64,000 bases of DNA, taken from assembly GCA_030263385.1 (NCBI GenBank), contig SZOX01000008.1, positions 40,416 through 104,415 on the forward strand. The letters are read 5' to 3'. The DNA is from Zeimonas sp003577305. GTDB lineage: Bacteria; Pseudomonadota; Gammaproteobacteria; Burkholderiales; Burkholderiaceae_E. The notes under the pieces are model-generated. The model was not told the origin of the DNA and did not search any database. It was given only the letters and a program-made list of their open reading frames with translations. Both the position numbers and the translations under genes were made by a program. Shown piece by piece: positions 1 to 11,373 of this stretch; position 1 is the first letter of the stretch; each line of letters opens with the position of its first letter.

Positions 1-234
1 GGATGAGGAGCGTGATGCGCGGCGTGGGCAAGGGCTGGACAACTCCGGGACGATATGTGAACAAGCTGCCCCTTTTACGGGCATCGGCAAGTTGTTCCAC
101 CGGGTCCACAGGCCGCGGCACGGATCGTTCACAGGCCCCCGATCGCCGCAAAGCCAGTACCGACGCAGGGCGGCGCGCGTTGTCCCCAGGGTTGCGCGCC
201 GTACATCCAACAACAGCAACAGGAATCTGAACTG
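1..234. other. dnaA-dnaN intergenic region (partial)
   Basis: No convincing gene. The stretch ends in the leader of dnaN and presumably follows dnaA, which is outside the window. It holds loose matches to DnaA boxes: TGTGAACAA near 55, TTGTTCCAC near 92 and TTGTCCCCAG near 180, each with two or more mismatches to TTATNCACA. I do not claim an origin from these. Confidence 0.4.
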
Positions 235-1344
235 ATGCAGTTCATAAAAGCCAACCGCGATGCGATCCTGAAGCCCCTGCAAACCGTGGCCGGCATCGTC
301 GAGCGCCGGCACACGCTGCCGATCCTGGCCAACGTGCTGTTGCGCAAGACGGGCGACGACGTCTCGTTCCTCGCCACCGACGTCGAGATCCAGATCCAGA
401 CCACCGCGCAGCTCGGTGCCGGCAAGGAAGACGGCGGCACTACCGTGTCGGCGCGCAAGCTGATCGACATCCTGCGTTCGCTGCCCGACGGTGCCGAAGT
501 CGCGATCAGGCTCGAGAACAAGCGCGCCACGATCCAGGCCGGCAAGAGCCGCTTCGCGCTGCAGACCCTCGCCGCCGAGGAATACCCCACTGTCGCGGTG
601 AGCGAGCAGTTCAACGCGTCGTTCTCGCTGCCTCAGAAGCAGCTCAAGCACCTGTTCCAGATGGTGCACTTCGCGATGGCGCAGCAGGACATCCGCTACT
701 ACCTGAACGGCCTGCTGCTGGTCACCGACGGTGCGCAGGTGAAAGTGGTGGCCACCGACGGCCACCGGCTGGCGTTCTGCGAGGCCACGATCGAGGGCGC
801 GCAGCTCGCCCGGCACGAGGTGATCGTGCCGCGCAAGACGGTGCTCGAGCTGCAGCGGCTGCTCGGCGACGACGACGAGCCGGTGCTGATCGACGTCTCG
901 GGCAACCAGGTGCGCTTCCGCTTCGGCGCGGTCGAGATGATCTCCAAGCTGGTCGAGGGCAAGTTTCCCGACTACCAGCGCGTGATTCCGCAGGGCTACA
1001 CGCGGCGCGCCACGGTCGCGCGCGACCTGCTCGCGGCCTCGCTCGCCCGGGCGTCGATCCTCACCAGCGACAAGTTCAAGGGCGTGCGCCTGAGCCTTTC
1101 GCCGGGCGTGATGAAGATCCAGACGAGCAACACCGAGCAGGAAGAAGCAGTGGAGGAACTCGAGGTCGACTACGCGGGCGACGCCCTCGAGATCGGCTTC
1201 AACGTCGGCTACCTGCAGGACGTGCTGGGCAACCTGAAGAGCGAGTCGGTGTGCGTCGACTTCGGCGACGCCAACACCAGCGCGCTGCTCACGGTGCCCG
1301 GCGACGAGCAGTTCAAGTACGTCGTGATGCCGATGCGCATCTGA
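235..1344 (+). CDS. dnaN: DNA polymerase III subunit beta (sliding clamp)
   Basis: This is the processivity clamp that encircles DNA and tethers Pol III. The 369-residue product has the normal length, begins MQFIKANRDAILKPLQ and ends with the clamp-type tail FKYVVMPMRI, consistent with three repeated clamp domains of about 120 residues. It contains the typical segment VVATDGHRLAF near residue 175. The gene lies 8 bp before gyrB, the standard dnaA-dnaN-gyrB order near the origin, so the two are probably co-transcribed. The start at 235 is the only one giving the family N-terminus. Identification is secure from sequence. Confidence 0.98.
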   Translation: MQFIKANRDAILKPLQTVAGIVERRHTLPILANVLLRKTGDDVSFLATDVEIQIQTTAQLGAGKEDGGTTVSARKLIDILRSLPDGAEVAIRLENKRATIQAGKSRFALQTLAAEEYPTVAVSEQFNASFSLPQKQLKHLFQMVHFAMAQQDIRYYLNGLLLVTDGAQVKVVATDGHRLAFCEATIEGAQLARHEVIVPRKTVLELQRLLGDDDEPVLIDVSGNQVRFRFGAVEMISKLVEGKFPDYQRVIPQGYTRRATVARDLLAASLARASILTSDKFKGVRLSLSPGVMKIQTSNTEQEEAVEELEVDYAGDALEIGFNVGYLQDVLGNLKSESVCVDFGDANTSALLTVPGDEQFKYVVMPMRI

Positions 1345-1352
1345 GGAACGCG

Positions 1353-3851
<2,499 letters not shown>

Positions 3852-3887
3852 GCACTGCGATCACTGGGCGCACAGGAGACGGATCGG

Positions 3888-4820
3888 ATGGCGAAAGTGG
3901 CGATCGTGGGCTGCGGGGCCATGGGCTCGGTCTACGCAGGCCTGATGGCGTCGGCCGGGCACGTGGTGCACGCAGTCACGCGCTGGCAACCCCACGTCGA
4001 CGCGATCAATGCGCACGGGCTGCGCGTGAGCGGCTTCAGCGGCGACCGGACCGTCGGGCTGGCCAGCGCTTCGGTGACCACCGAGGGCATCGGGCCCTGC
4101 GACCTGGTCGTCATCGCGACCAAGTCGTACGACGTCGAAGACGCCGCCGAATCGAGCAAGCCGCTGATCGGTCCCTCGACCGTGGTCCAGACGATCCAGA
4201 ACGGCCTCGGCTCGCCCGAGCGCGTGGCCCGGCACATCGATCCCGATCGCCTGGCGGTCGGCGTGGTCGGCGGCTACGGTGCGTCGATTCCCGAGTGGGG
4301 CCACGCGCACCACAACGGCATGGAAGTCACCTGGTTCGGAAGCTGCGCCGGGCTGCCGCCCGAAGACCTCGCTGCGTCGGCCGAGATCTGGCGCTCGTCC
4401 GGGTTCAGGGTGGCGCTGCACGACGACATCGCCTCGATGGTCTGGAAGAAGCTGATCATGAACGCCGCCTATTCCGGTACCGCGTGTCTCACCGGCCTGA
4501 CGATCGGCCAGATCATCGCGAACGAAGACGCCTGGCGCATTGCCAGCGCGTGTTCGCGCGAGGCGGTCGCAGTCGCCGGTGCGCTGGGGGTGAACCTCGA
4601 TCTCCCCGATCCGATCGGGCACGTGAAGCACCTCGGCTCGAAGATCCCCGACGCCCGCCCGTCGATGCTGCTCGACGCGATGGCCGGCCGGCGCGGCGAG
4701 GTCGACGCGATCAACGGCGCGGTTTCGCGCCTCGGCGCCGAGGTCGGCGTGCCGACTGCGACGAACGACATGGTCGTCGCGTTGATCAGGGCACAGGAGA
4801 GCCGGCTGGCCGGCGCCTGA
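3888..4820 (+). CDS. 2-dehydropantoate 2-reductase family (ketopantoate reductase) protein
   Basis: NADPH-dependent reductase of the PanE/ApbA family; the classical member reduces ketopantoate to pantoate for pantothenate and CoA synthesis. The N-terminus VAIVGCGAMGSVYAGLMASA is the Rossmann nucleotide-binding loop; IATKSYDVEDA near residue 80 and TIQNGLGSPE near 102 are family blocks. The C-terminal half has WKKLIMNAAYSG near 185, which carries the catalytic-type Lys and Asn, and ends in a helical ketopantoate-reductase domain. At 310 residues the length is normal. Several paralogues of this family act on other 2-oxo acids, so the substrate is inferred. It follows gyrB by 36 bp on the same strand. 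Confidence 0.85.
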   Translation: MAKVAIVGCGAMGSVYAGLMASAGHVVHAVTRWQPHVDAINAHGLRVSGFSGDRTVGLASASVTTEGIGPCDLVVIATKSYDVEDAAESSKPLIGPSTVVQTIQNGLGSPERVARHIDPDRLAVGVVGGYGASIPEWGHAHHNGMEVTWFGSCAGLPPEDLAASAEIWRSSGFRVALHDDIASMVWKKLIMNAAYSGTACLTGLTIGQIIANEDAWRIASACSREAVAVAGALGVNLDLPDPIGHVKHLGSKIPDARPSMLLDAMAGRRGEVDAINGAVSRLGAEVGVPTATNDMVVALIRAQESRLAGA

Positions 4821-4887
4821 TCGGCAACCCGAACGGGGGGTGCGCTGCGGCAGCCGCGTCGCGCGGCAGCGGGTTCGCAGCAGGCCT

Positions 4888-5931
4888 TCAGGCGCCTCGA
4901 TACCAGTCGATGCGGTTTGCGTCGGCCTCGACGACGACTTCGCCGCGCGCGCGCAGGTAGTTCAGGTGCGCGATGCACTCGCCGGTGGCGAGGCTGAGCA
5001 GATGCGCGTCGCTGCGCGCGTCGCGCGCGAACAGCGCGCCGAACAGGTCGACCACGCGCTTCGGCTCGGCCAGCGCATTGCGCAGCCGCTCCAGTCCGCG
5101 CCGATGGCCGTTGACCAGCGAGTCGAGCCGCGAGTGCAGGCCGGCGAACGGCTCGTTGTGCGCCGGCAGCACCAGCAGGTCGTCGGGCAGCGTGCGCCGG
5201 ATGCGTTCGAGCGAGTGGAGCCAGTCGCCCAGCGGATCGGCGTCGGGTTCGGTGGGGAACACCGACACGTTCGACGAGATGCGCGGCAGCACCTGGTCGC
5301 CCGAAACCAGCAGCCCGAGCTCGGCGCAGTGCAGGCAGGCGTGCTCCGGCGAATGGCCGTGACCGACGACGACCGTCCAGTCGTGCGCGCCGATGCGGAT
5401 CGTCTCGCCGTCGACGATCCGGCGATAGCTGTCGGGCAGCCGGTAGACGCCCTTGCCGAAGCTGCCGAAGCGCGCGCGATACTGTTCGAGCGCGGCGTCG
5501 TCCCAGCCCGCGCGACGATAGAACTCGATGCCGTCTTCGGGCGCTTCGCGGCCGGTGTCGGCCACCAGCACGCGGCAGGTGAGGTACTCGAGCCGCGTCA
5601 TCCACAGCCGGCAATCGAACTTGCGGGTGAGCCAGCCGGCCATGCCGACGTGGTCCGGATGCATGTGGGTGACCAGCACGCGCCGGATCGGGCGTGCGCC
5701 GAGCGAGCCGCCGAGCAGTTGCTGCCAGGCCGCCGCCGTCGCCTCGGTGCGCACGCCGGTGTCGACGATCGTCCAGCCGTCGCCGTCGGCGAGCGCGTAC
5801 ACGTTGATGTGGTTCAGCGCGAACGGCAGCGGCATGCGGATCCAGAGCACGCCGGGCCGGATCTCGCGCGCGGTGCCGGGGTCGGGTGCGGTACCGATGT
5901 CGGGCAGGGTGCCGGGGTCGGGCGCCTTCAT
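4888..5931 (-). CDS. MBL-fold metallo-hydrolase
   Basis: Member of the metallo-beta-lactamase superfamily, probably a thioesterase or glyoxalase-II-like hydrolase. The metal-binding motif THMHPDHVGM is at about residues 88-97 (His89, His91, Asp93, His94); further ligands are likely in VVGHGHSPEHACLH near residue 185 and the downstream SGDQVLPRIS. At 347 residues it has a C-terminal helical extension seen in glyoxalase II-like relatives. The N-terminus has an imperfect PDPGT/PDIGT repeat, so the real start may be slightly later. Its start overlaps the end of dadA by 4 bp, so the two are co-transcribed. The physiological substrate cannot be told. Confidence 0.85.
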   Translation of the reverse strand: MKAPDPGTLPDIGTAPDPGTAREIRPGVLWIRMPLPFALNHINVYALADGDGWTIVDTGVRTEATAAAWQQLLGGSLGARPIRRVLVTHMHPDHVGMAGWLTRKFDCRLWMTRLEYLTCRVLVADTGREAPEDGIEFYRRAGWDDAALEQYRARFGSFGKGVYRLPDSYRRIVDGETIRIGAHDWTVVVGHGHSPEHACLHCAELGLLVSGDQVLPRISSNVSVFPTEPDADPLGDWLHSLERIRRTLPDDLLVLPAHNEPFAGLHSRLDSLVNGHRRGLERLRNALAEPKRVVDLFGALFARDARSDAHLLSLATGECIAHLNYLRARGEVVVEADANRIDWYRGA

Positions 5932-7232
5932 GCGCAGATGTTCTCACAGCCGGCCGCGGCCGACGACCGTGCGGGCGGCGCTCCGCAGAACGCGAAGTCG
6001 ACTTCCGGCCGGCGCCCCGCGATCAGGTCGGCGAGCGCCCGGCCGCTGCCGCAGGCCTGCGTCCAGCCGAGGGTTCCGTGTCCGGTGTTCAGGTACAGGT
6101 TGTCGTAGCGGGTCGCGCCGATCCAGGGCAGGTTCGATGGGGTCGCCGGCCGCAGTCCGCTCCAGTAGTCGAGCTGCGAGGTGTCGCCCGCGCCGGGAAA
6201 CAGTTGCTCGACCCGGCGCAGGATCGCCGCGCAGCGGTGGTGGTCGAGCGCGCGATCGCGGCGGCCGAGTTCGGCGGTGCCGGCGATGCGCAGCCGATCG
6301 CCGAGCCGCGAGAACACGAGCTTGTGCTCGTCGTCGGTGAGCGAGACCTCGGGCGCGAGCGCGGCCTCGCGCACCGGCATCGTGAGCGAGTAGCCCTTGG
6401 CGGGATAGATGTTCAGGCGCAGACCGAGCGGCGCGGCGAGCCGCGCGCTGTCGCAGCCCAGCGCGAGCACGTAGCGATCGGCTTCGAGCCGCAGGTAGCG
6501 GCCCTCGGCGTCGATGGCCTCGACCTGTTCGATGCGCCTGCCCGCGGCGCGCAGCGCGGTGACGCGGTGCGCCATCAGGAAGCGCACGCCGCATGCGCGG
6601 CACCTCGCCGCGAGCTCGCGCGTGAACCGGCACGCGTCGCCCGACTCGTCGGCCTCGGTGTAGGTGGCCCCCACGAGCATCGGCCGCGCCCGGCGCAACG
6701 CCGGCTCGATCGCCACGGCCTCGTCGGCCGAGACGACGCGCCGCGTGCAGCCGAGTTCGCTCATCAGCCGCGCCGGCGCCTGCGCAGCCTCGAACTCGGC
6801 CGCGCTGGTGTAGAAGTGCAGGATGCCGCGGCTGCGCTCGTCGTAGGCGATGCCGGTCTCGCGGCGCAGCGCCTGCAGCGTCGCGCGGCTGTACAGGCCG
6901 AGCCGCACCAGTTGCGCGATGTTGTGGCGTGCGCGCTCGCGCGTGCATTCGCGCAGGAACGCCAGGCCCCAGCGCCACTGCGCGGGGTCGGGCTGCAACC
7001 GGAACAGCAGCGGTGCGTCGCGCCGGCCCACCCAGCGCAGGATCTTCATCGGCGCGGCCGGGTTGGCCCAGGGCTCGGCATGGCTCACCGAGATCTGGCC
7101 GCCGTTGGCGAAACTGGTCTCGGCTGCCGGTTCGTTCTGCCGGTCGACCACGCTGACCTCGAAACCGAGCCGGCTCAGGAACCAGGCGCTGGCCACGCCG
7201 ACCACGCCGGCGCCGAGCACGAGGACTCTCAT
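5928..7232 (-). CDS. dadA: D-amino acid dehydrogenase (FAD-dependent)
   Basis: Flavoprotein of the DAO family that oxidises D-amino acids, classically D-alanine, to 2-oxo acids and ammonia, passing electrons to the respiratory chain. The N-terminus MRVLVLGAGVVGVASAWFL is a GxGxxG FAD-binding loop, followed by the DadA-type block ETSFANGGQISVSHAEPWAN near residues 40-60. Near the C-terminus YWSGLRPATPSNLPWIG and TGHGTLGWTQACGSGRALAD match the conserved flavin and substrate region. At 434 residues it is of family length. It is first in a two-gene minus-strand unit with the MBL hydrolase (4 bp overlap). Confidence 0.9.
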   Translation of the reverse strand: MRVLVLGAGVVGVASAWFLSRLGFEVSVVDRQNEPAAETSFANGGQISVSHAEPWANPAAPMKILRWVGRRDAPLLFRLQPDPAQWRWGLAFLRECTRERARHNIAQLVRLGLYSRATLQALRRETGIAYDERSRGILHFYTSAAEFEAAQAPARLMSELGCTRRVVSADEAVAIEPALRRARPMLVGATYTEADESGDACRFTRELAARCRACGVRFLMAHRVTALRAAGRRIEQVEAIDAEGRYLRLEADRYVLALGCDSARLAAPLGLRLNIYPAKGYSLTMPVREAALAPEVSLTDDEHKLVFSRLGDRLRIAGTAELGRRDRALDHHRCAAILRRVEQLFPGAGDTSQLDYWSGLRPATPSNLPWIGATRYDNLYLNTGHGTLGWTQACGSGRALADLIAGRRPEVDFAFCGAPPARSSAAAGCENICA

Positions 7233-7296
7233 CGCGGCGATCCGGCGGGCCCGGTCGGGATCGGGGCGCTCGCGTGCACACGCTCGCGGCGGCGGC

Positions 7297-7941
7297 TCAT
7301 GTGAGCGCCTGGATCGCCGCCTCGTAGCGCTCGGCGGCCTCCTTGCGGTTCTGCGCGGTCACGCCGAGGTCGCGCAGCAGGCCGTTGTTCAGGCCGTAGA
7401 TCCAGCCGTGCACCGACAGCGCCTGTCCGCGATCCCAGGCGTCGCGCACGATCGTCGACTGGCAGACGTTGTGCACCTGCTCGATCACGTTCAGCTCGCA
7501 CAGCCGGTCGATCTGGTGCGACTCGTGGTACAGCGCCCGGATGCGCGCCTCGTGCCGTTCGTAGACGTCCTTCACGTGGCCGATCCAGTGGTCGGCCAGC
7601 CCGATGCGTTCGCCGCGCAGCGCCACGCGCACGCCGCCGCAGCCGTAGTGGCCCACCACCATCAGGTGCTCCACTTTCAGCAGGTCGATCGCGAACTGCA
7701 TCACCGACAGGCAGTTCAGGTCGGTGTGCACCACCACGTTGGCCACGTTGCGATGCACGAACACTTCGCCCGGCGGCAGCCCGATGATCTCGTTGGCCGG
7801 CACGCGACTGTCGGCGCAGCCGATCCACAGGTAGCGCGGCGATTGTTGCTGCGACAGCCGCTCGAAGAACTGCGGATCGTCGTGGCGGACCCGCTCGGAC
7901 CAGGCCTTGTTGCTGTCGAAGAGGTGCTGGAGGACGCGCAT
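7297..7941 (-). CDS. can: beta-class carbonic anhydrase
   Basis: Zinc enzyme interconverting CO2 and bicarbonate in the cytoplasm. The 214-residue product shows IGCADSRVPANE at about 40-51 (zinc ligand Cys42 and the Asp44-Arg46 dyad) and GHYGCGGV at about 97-104 (zinc ligands His98 and Cys101). N-terminal FDSNKAWSERV and C-terminal SVHGWIYGLNNGLLRDL are typical of the proteobacterial Can type. The start at 7941 is chosen by homology; the reading frame stays open far upstream without gene-like sequence. It runs divergently from nnrU with about 78 bp between them. Confidence 0.95.
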   Translation of the reverse strand: MRVLQHLFDSNKAWSERVRHDDPQFFERLSQQQSPRYLWIGCADSRVPANEIIGLPPGEVFVHRNVANVVVHTDLNCLSVMQFAIDLLKVEHLMVVGHYGCGGVRVALRGERIGLADHWIGHVKDVYERHEARIRALYHESHQIDRLCELNVIEQVHNVCQSTIVRDAWDRGQALSVHGWIYGLNNGLLRDLGVTAQNRKEAAERYEAAIQALT

Positions 7942-8019
7942 GACGCGGATTTTCCCACGGCGGCGACGCGCGCGGAAAACCTTCGGGACGGGCGCGTGTT
8001 TCGCATACACTCGGCAACC

Positions 8020-8598
8020 ATGACCGCGCTGATCCTCGGACTGATCCTGTTCCTCGGCACCCACTCGGTGCGCATCGTGGCGGGCGGCTGGCGCGATGCG
8101 CGCGTGGCCGCGATCGGCGAGGGCGCCTGGAAGGGCCTGTATTCCCTGGCCTCGCTGGCCGGCCTCGTGCTGATCGTCTGGGGCTTCGGGCTCGCCCGCG
8201 CCGCGCCGCTCGAGTTGTGGCAGCCGCCGGCCTGGGGTCGTCATGCGGCATCGCTCTTCACGCTGCTGTCGTTCGTGCTGATCGTGGCCGCCTACGTGCC
8301 GCGCAGCCGCATCCGTGCGTTGGTCGGGCACCCGATGGTCGCGGGCGTGAAGCTCTGGGCTTTCGCGCATCTGCTGTCCAACGGCAGCCTGGCCGACCTG
8401 GTGCTGTTCGGCGCCTTCCTCGCCTGGTCGATCGTCGCTTTCGCGGCGCTGCGGCGGCGCGACCGCGCGGCTGGCGCAAAGCGTGGCGCCGGCGCGCTCG
8501 GCAACGACCTCACTTCGGTGGTGCTCGGGGTGCTCGCCTGGTTCGTGTTCGCGCTGTACCTGCACGGCCCGCTGATCGGCGTACGGCCGTTCGCGTGA
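8020..8598 (+). CDS. NnrU family membrane protein
   Basis: Integral membrane protein of the NnrU family, known from denitrification gene clusters and related to the isoprenoid-modifying NnrU/MAPEG-like group; the precise activity is uncertain. The 192-residue product begins MTALILGLILFLGTHSVRIV, a family hallmark, and has about five or six hydrophobic segments. Conserved blocks include GRHAASLFTLLSFVL near residue 70 and GHPMVAGVKLWAFAHLLSNG near 105. No denitrification genes are nearby, so it is a lone housekeeping-type copy here. Confidence 0.85.
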   Translation: MTALILGLILFLGTHSVRIVAGGWRDARVAAIGEGAWKGLYSLASLAGLVLIVWGFGLARAAPLELWQPPAWGRHAASLFTLLSFVLIVAAYVPRSRIRALVGHPMVAGVKLWAFAHLLSNGSLADLVLFGAFLAWSIVAFAALRRRDRAAGAKRGAGALGNDLTSVVLGVLAWFVFALYLHGPLIGVRPFA

Positions 8599-8670
8599 AC
8601 GGGGCGATGGCGGGGGCGTCGAGCCGACGCCTGCGGCCGATGCCTCCGGTCGATTGACCGCCACCCGCCC

Positions 8671-8692
8671 AGGTGTTACCTTGTTGACACCT
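8671..8692. promoter_or_regulatory. inverted repeat upstream of toxin-antitoxin operon (putative operator)
   Basis: Arms AGGTGT (8671-8676) and ACACCT (8687-8692) flank a 10-bp centre. The right arm overlaps a TTGACA -35-like hexamer at 8684-8689. It lies 22 bp before the antitoxin start, a typical place for autoregulation by a ParD/CopG antitoxin. This is inference from position and symmetry. Confidence 0.45.
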
Positions 8693-8714
8693 CATTGCGA
8701 CGGTCTCGCGCGTC

Positions 8715-9035
8715 ATGTCCACCACCACGCTGAAGCTCCCGGCCGATCTCAGGGCGCGCATCGCCCCGCTAGCCGCCGCTGCGGGAAAGACGCCGCATGC
8801 CTGGATGGTCGAAGCCTTGCAGGCACAGGTGGTGCTGGCCGATCTGCGGCAGGCGTTCATCCACGAAGCGCGCGATAGCGCGGCGGAGATCGACGCCGGC
8901 GGCCCCGTCTTTGCCATGGACGAGGTGGCTGCATACCTTCGCTCGAGGCTTGCCGGCAGCCGAACGAAGGCTCCTGCGCCGGTGTCCGAAGCGGCCGCGA
9001 AAGCCGGCAAACGTGCACGGCCGGCGCGCGGCTGA
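8715..9035 (+). CDS. ribbon-helix-helix antitoxin (CopG/ParD-like)
   Basis: Likely antitoxin and autorepressor of a type II toxin-antitoxin pair. The first 45 residues (STTTLKLPADLRARIAPLAA, then a helix) fit a ribbon-helix-helix DNA-binding domain with a beta strand followed by two helices. The remaining part, to residue 106, is hydrophilic and would be the toxin-binding tail, ending in a basic stretch rich in Lys, Arg and Ala. The partner toxin begins 26 bp downstream. The operator-like inverted repeat at 8671-8692 is just upstream. Confidence 0.75.
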   Translation: MSTTTLKLPADLRARIAPLAAAAGKTPHAWMVEALQAQVVLADLRQAFIHEARDSAAEIDAGGPVFAMDEVAAYLRSRLAGSRTKAPAPVSEAAAKAGKRARPARG

Positions 9036-9061
9036 CCCTGGCCTCGTCCGGGGCCGACCCC

Positions 9062-9352
9062 ATGACACAGGTCGTGATGAGCGCTCGCGCGCTCGCCGAT
9101 CTGGAGCGCATCGCCGATTTCCTGCGCGAGGCACCAGCAGGTAACCCCGGCGAGGCGCTGGAAGCGATCCTCGACGCGCTGACCGTGTTGGAGCGCCACC
9201 CGCAGATCGGTCGGCCCGTCGATGCGGCCCTGCGCGAGCTGGTCATCGGCCGTGGCAGAAGCGGCTACGTCGCCCTGTACCGTCATGGGCTCGGCGCCGA
9301 CCGCGTCGAAGTATTGCCGGTGCGTCACCAGCGGGAGGCGGGCTTCGGCTGA
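9062..9352 (+). CDS. ParE/RelE superfamily toxin
   Basis: Toxin of the ParE/RelE fold; ParE members poison DNA gyrase, RelE members cleave mRNA. The 96-residue product starts with the strand-helix pattern VVMSARALADLERIADFL and contains LTVLERHPQIGRPV near residue 45, then RELVIGRGRSGYVALYR near 65, the ParE-type core in which an Arg-rich strand is followed by YVALY. It follows the ribbon-helix-helix antitoxin in the same direction. Which target it has cannot be decided from sequence; the ParE-type helix hairpin favours gyrase. Confidence 0.8.
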   Translation: MTQVVMSARALADLERIADFLREAPAGNPGEALEAILDALTVLERHPQIGRPVDAALRELVIGRGRSGYVALYRHGLGADRVEVLPVRHQREAGFG

Positions 9353-9482
9353 CGCGGCGGCCGCCCGGCCTCCCGCCCGCCGTTGCGTAATTCACCGCAG
9401 TCGGTGGCGGATTGCATTTTTCACTTCTCGCCCGCCCCGGCGTTCTCCGGCAAGCGATTGTTTCTCAAGGGGGTTTCCGTGT

Positions 9483-9498
9483 TGGCACGCTGCCTGCT
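9483..9498 (+). promoter_or_regulatory. sigma-54 promoter of the sulfur/electron-transfer operon
   Basis: The sequence TGGCACG-CTGC-CTGCT matches the -24/-12 consensus TGGCACGNNNNTTGCW, with GG and GC exactly 10 bp apart and a single mismatch at the first base of the -12 element. It is 41 bp before the ATG at 9540. A second copy with the same spacing to its gene is at 15275-15290, and a sigma-54 activator is encoded in the same locus at 18809-20206. Confidence 0.75.
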
Positions 9499-9539
9499 TG
9501 TAGCCCTGCGTCGAACTGCGGAAAGCGAAGGGATGAGCC

Positions 9540-9857
9540 ATGGGCTGGTTTGACCGCCTCCTGTGGAGGCGGCCCAATCCCCCGGTTTCCGTGTTGCGGA
9601 TCGTCGATCTGCCGGGCCGGGGCACGGTGGCCGTGGCCCGGTCGATCGACTGCCTGGGCGAGATGTGCCCGCGCCCGCAACTGCTGACCGTCAAGGTCGT
9701 CGGCGAGATTGGCGTGGGGGAGGTCGTCGAAGTGCTCACTGACAACGCGGCGGCGGCCGAAGGGTTTCCGGCGCTGGCGATGAAGCTCGACTGCGAGCAC
9801 CTGGCGAGCGTTCGCGAAACCGGGCACTGGCGCATCTACCTGCGCCGCAGCGCCTGA
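9540..9857 (+). CDS. TusA-like sulfur carrier protein (first copy)
   Basis: Small protein with a TusA/SirA domain; such proteins carry a persulfide on a conserved cysteine and hand sulfur between enzymes. Residues 36-105 hold the domain, with the signature SIDCLGEMCPRPQLLTVKVV (Cys in the CPxP motif) and GEVVEVLTDNAAAAEGFPAL. An N-terminal extension of about 35 residues, including a Trp/Arg-rich start MGWFDRLLWRRPNPP, is unusual for TusA. It is the first gene after the sigma-54 promoter and precedes the YeeE/YedE transporter by about 50 bp. Confidence 0.88.
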   Translation: MGWFDRLLWRRPNPPVSVLRIVDLPGRGTVAVARSIDCLGEMCPRPQLLTVKVVGEIGVGEVVEVLTDNAAAAEGFPALAMKLDCEHLASVRETGHWRIYLRRSA

Positions 9858-9906
9858 GCGCGGACGGGCGCGGCGTGCGCACGCACTGGAAGAGGAGATG
9901 GTGAAC

Positions 9907-11337
9907 ATGCAGACGCAGGACGCCGGCGAACTTCGTCGACGCGCGAATCGCCGGGCGCTCGGGGTCGTGGCGCTGGTGGTGCTCGGCTCGGCATGGGCGC
10001 TGTCGATCGACACGCGCTTCGTCTACCTGCTCGTCTATGCGTGGTTCGGCCTCGCCTACGGTGCGCTGCTCCAGTACGGGCGCTTCTGCATGGCCTCGGC
10101 GGTGCGCGACCTGTTCGCGGTGGGCGTGCCGCGGATGGCGGTCGGGATGATGATCGCGGTCGCGTTGTACGCGCTGGTCGCGGCGATCGTGACGCTGAGC
10201 GGGTTCAGCACGTTCCACCCGAACGTGCTCGGCTGGCACGTGCTCGTCGGCGGCGCGATCTTCGGATTCGGGATCGTCTTCACCGGAGGCTGTGCGTCCG
10301 GGTCGCTCTACAAGGCCGGCGAAGGCAACCTGAACGCGATGCTGGTGATCGTGGCGATCTCGTTTTCGCAGGCGATCGTGGTGAGCGCGAGCGGCTGGTG
10401 GGACTCGCTGGTCCCGTCCTCGTGGGTGGCCTCGGCCGCCGCGAAGGACATGCCCGCGGAGTTGAGCGTCACCCGCGGCTGGTTCGACATCTTCACCGCG
10501 GGCCACATCTGGGACCTGAAGGGCACCACCACCGCCGAGGCGCTGGGTGCCGGCGCCACGCCGGCCGGCATCCTGCTCGCCAACACGCTGCTCACCGCGA
10601 TCATCCCGGTGGCGGTGATCCTTCTCGTGCTCTACCTGCGCTACTACCGCAAGGGCTACATGCGCCGCGCGAAGAAGACCGCGCCTTCGTTCGCCGACGA
10701 GCTGACCGGCATCTGGTCGATGTTCACTTCGTCGAAGAACACCGCGATCGCGGGCGTCGGGCTCGGCGTGCTCGCCGGCCTTCACATGTGGGTCACCGGC
10801 GCGCTGCGCAACCACTACGAGATCTTCAACTTCGGCGAACTGCTGGCGGCGATGGGCTACACCAGCGGCCTGTCGATCCAGGAGACGGTGTTCGACCCCG
10901 GCTACTGGTACATCACCACCCAGGAAGCCCAGTGGGGCGGCTGGCTGCTGAACAAGCTCGGCCTGATGGGCGCCGACAACATCTACTTCGGCCTCGACAA
11001 CGGCCTGCCCAACCCGTTGTTGAACGCGCCCGGGTTCATGTCGATCGGCATCATCCTGGGCGCCGCGGCGATGGCACTGTCCCGGCGCGAATTCAAGTGG
11101 AAGTTCCCGAACCTCGAATCGGCGGTGTTCGCGCTGGCCGGCGGCACGCTGATGGGCATCGGCGCGCGCATCGGCATGGGCTGCAACATCGGCGCCTTCT
11201 TCGCCACGGTGACCAACGGCGACCCGAGCGGCTGGGTGTTCCTGCTCGGCATGGCCGCGGGTGCCTGGGTCGGCGTCAAGGCGTTCGCGTGGTGGATGGA
11301 ATGGAGCGCGGCGCGCAACGAGGCGTCGGCGCTCTGA
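9907..11337 (+). CDS. YeeE/YedE family transporter (thiosulfate/sulfur uptake type)
   Basis: Multi-pass membrane protein of the YeeE/YedE (TsuA-type) family, which moves thiosulfate or related sulfur species across the inner membrane. About 476 residues with roughly ten hydrophobic helices. Conserved cysteine-containing blocks are LLQYGRFCMASAVRDLF, FTGGCASGSLYKAGEGN and GIGARIGMGCNIGAFFATV, matching the duplicated half-sites of the family. The ATG at 9907 is preferred because AGGAG ends 9 bp before it; an in-frame ATG at 9898 abuts that ribosome site. TusA-like genes lie on both sides, the usual partner for this transporter. The actual substrate here could also be a selenium or tellurium analogue. 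Confidence 0.88.
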   Translation: MQTQDAGELRRRANRRALGVVALVVLGSAWALSIDTRFVYLLVYAWFGLAYGALLQYGRFCMASAVRDLFAVGVPRMAVGMMIAVALYALVAAIVTLSGFSTFHPNVLGWHVLVGGAIFGFGIVFTGGCASGSLYKAGEGNLNAMLVIVAISFSQAIVVSASGWWDSLVPSSWVASAAAKDMPAELSVTRGWFDIFTAGHIWDLKGTTTAEALGAGATPAGILLANTLLTAIIPVAVILLVLYLRYYRKGYMRRAKKTAPSFADELTGIWSMFTSSKNTAIAGVGLGVLAGLHMWVTGALRNHYEIFNFGELLAAMGYTSGLSIQETVFDPGYWYITTQEAQWGGWLLNKLGLMGADNIYFGLDNGLPNPLLNAPGFMSIGIILGAAAMALSRREFKWKFPNLESAVFALAGGTLMGIGARIGMGCNIGAFFATVTNGDPSGWVFLLGMAAGAWVGVKAFAWWMEWSAARNEASAL

Positions 11338-11373
11338 AGCCGCGCGCCTGCTGAACGAGAAAGGAGATCGGCG

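Noticed and set aside
1..234. oriC with DnaA boxes
   Set aside because: Only loose 9-mer matches with at least two mismatches and no AT-rich unwinding region; the position between dnaA and dnaN is suggestive but not sufficient.
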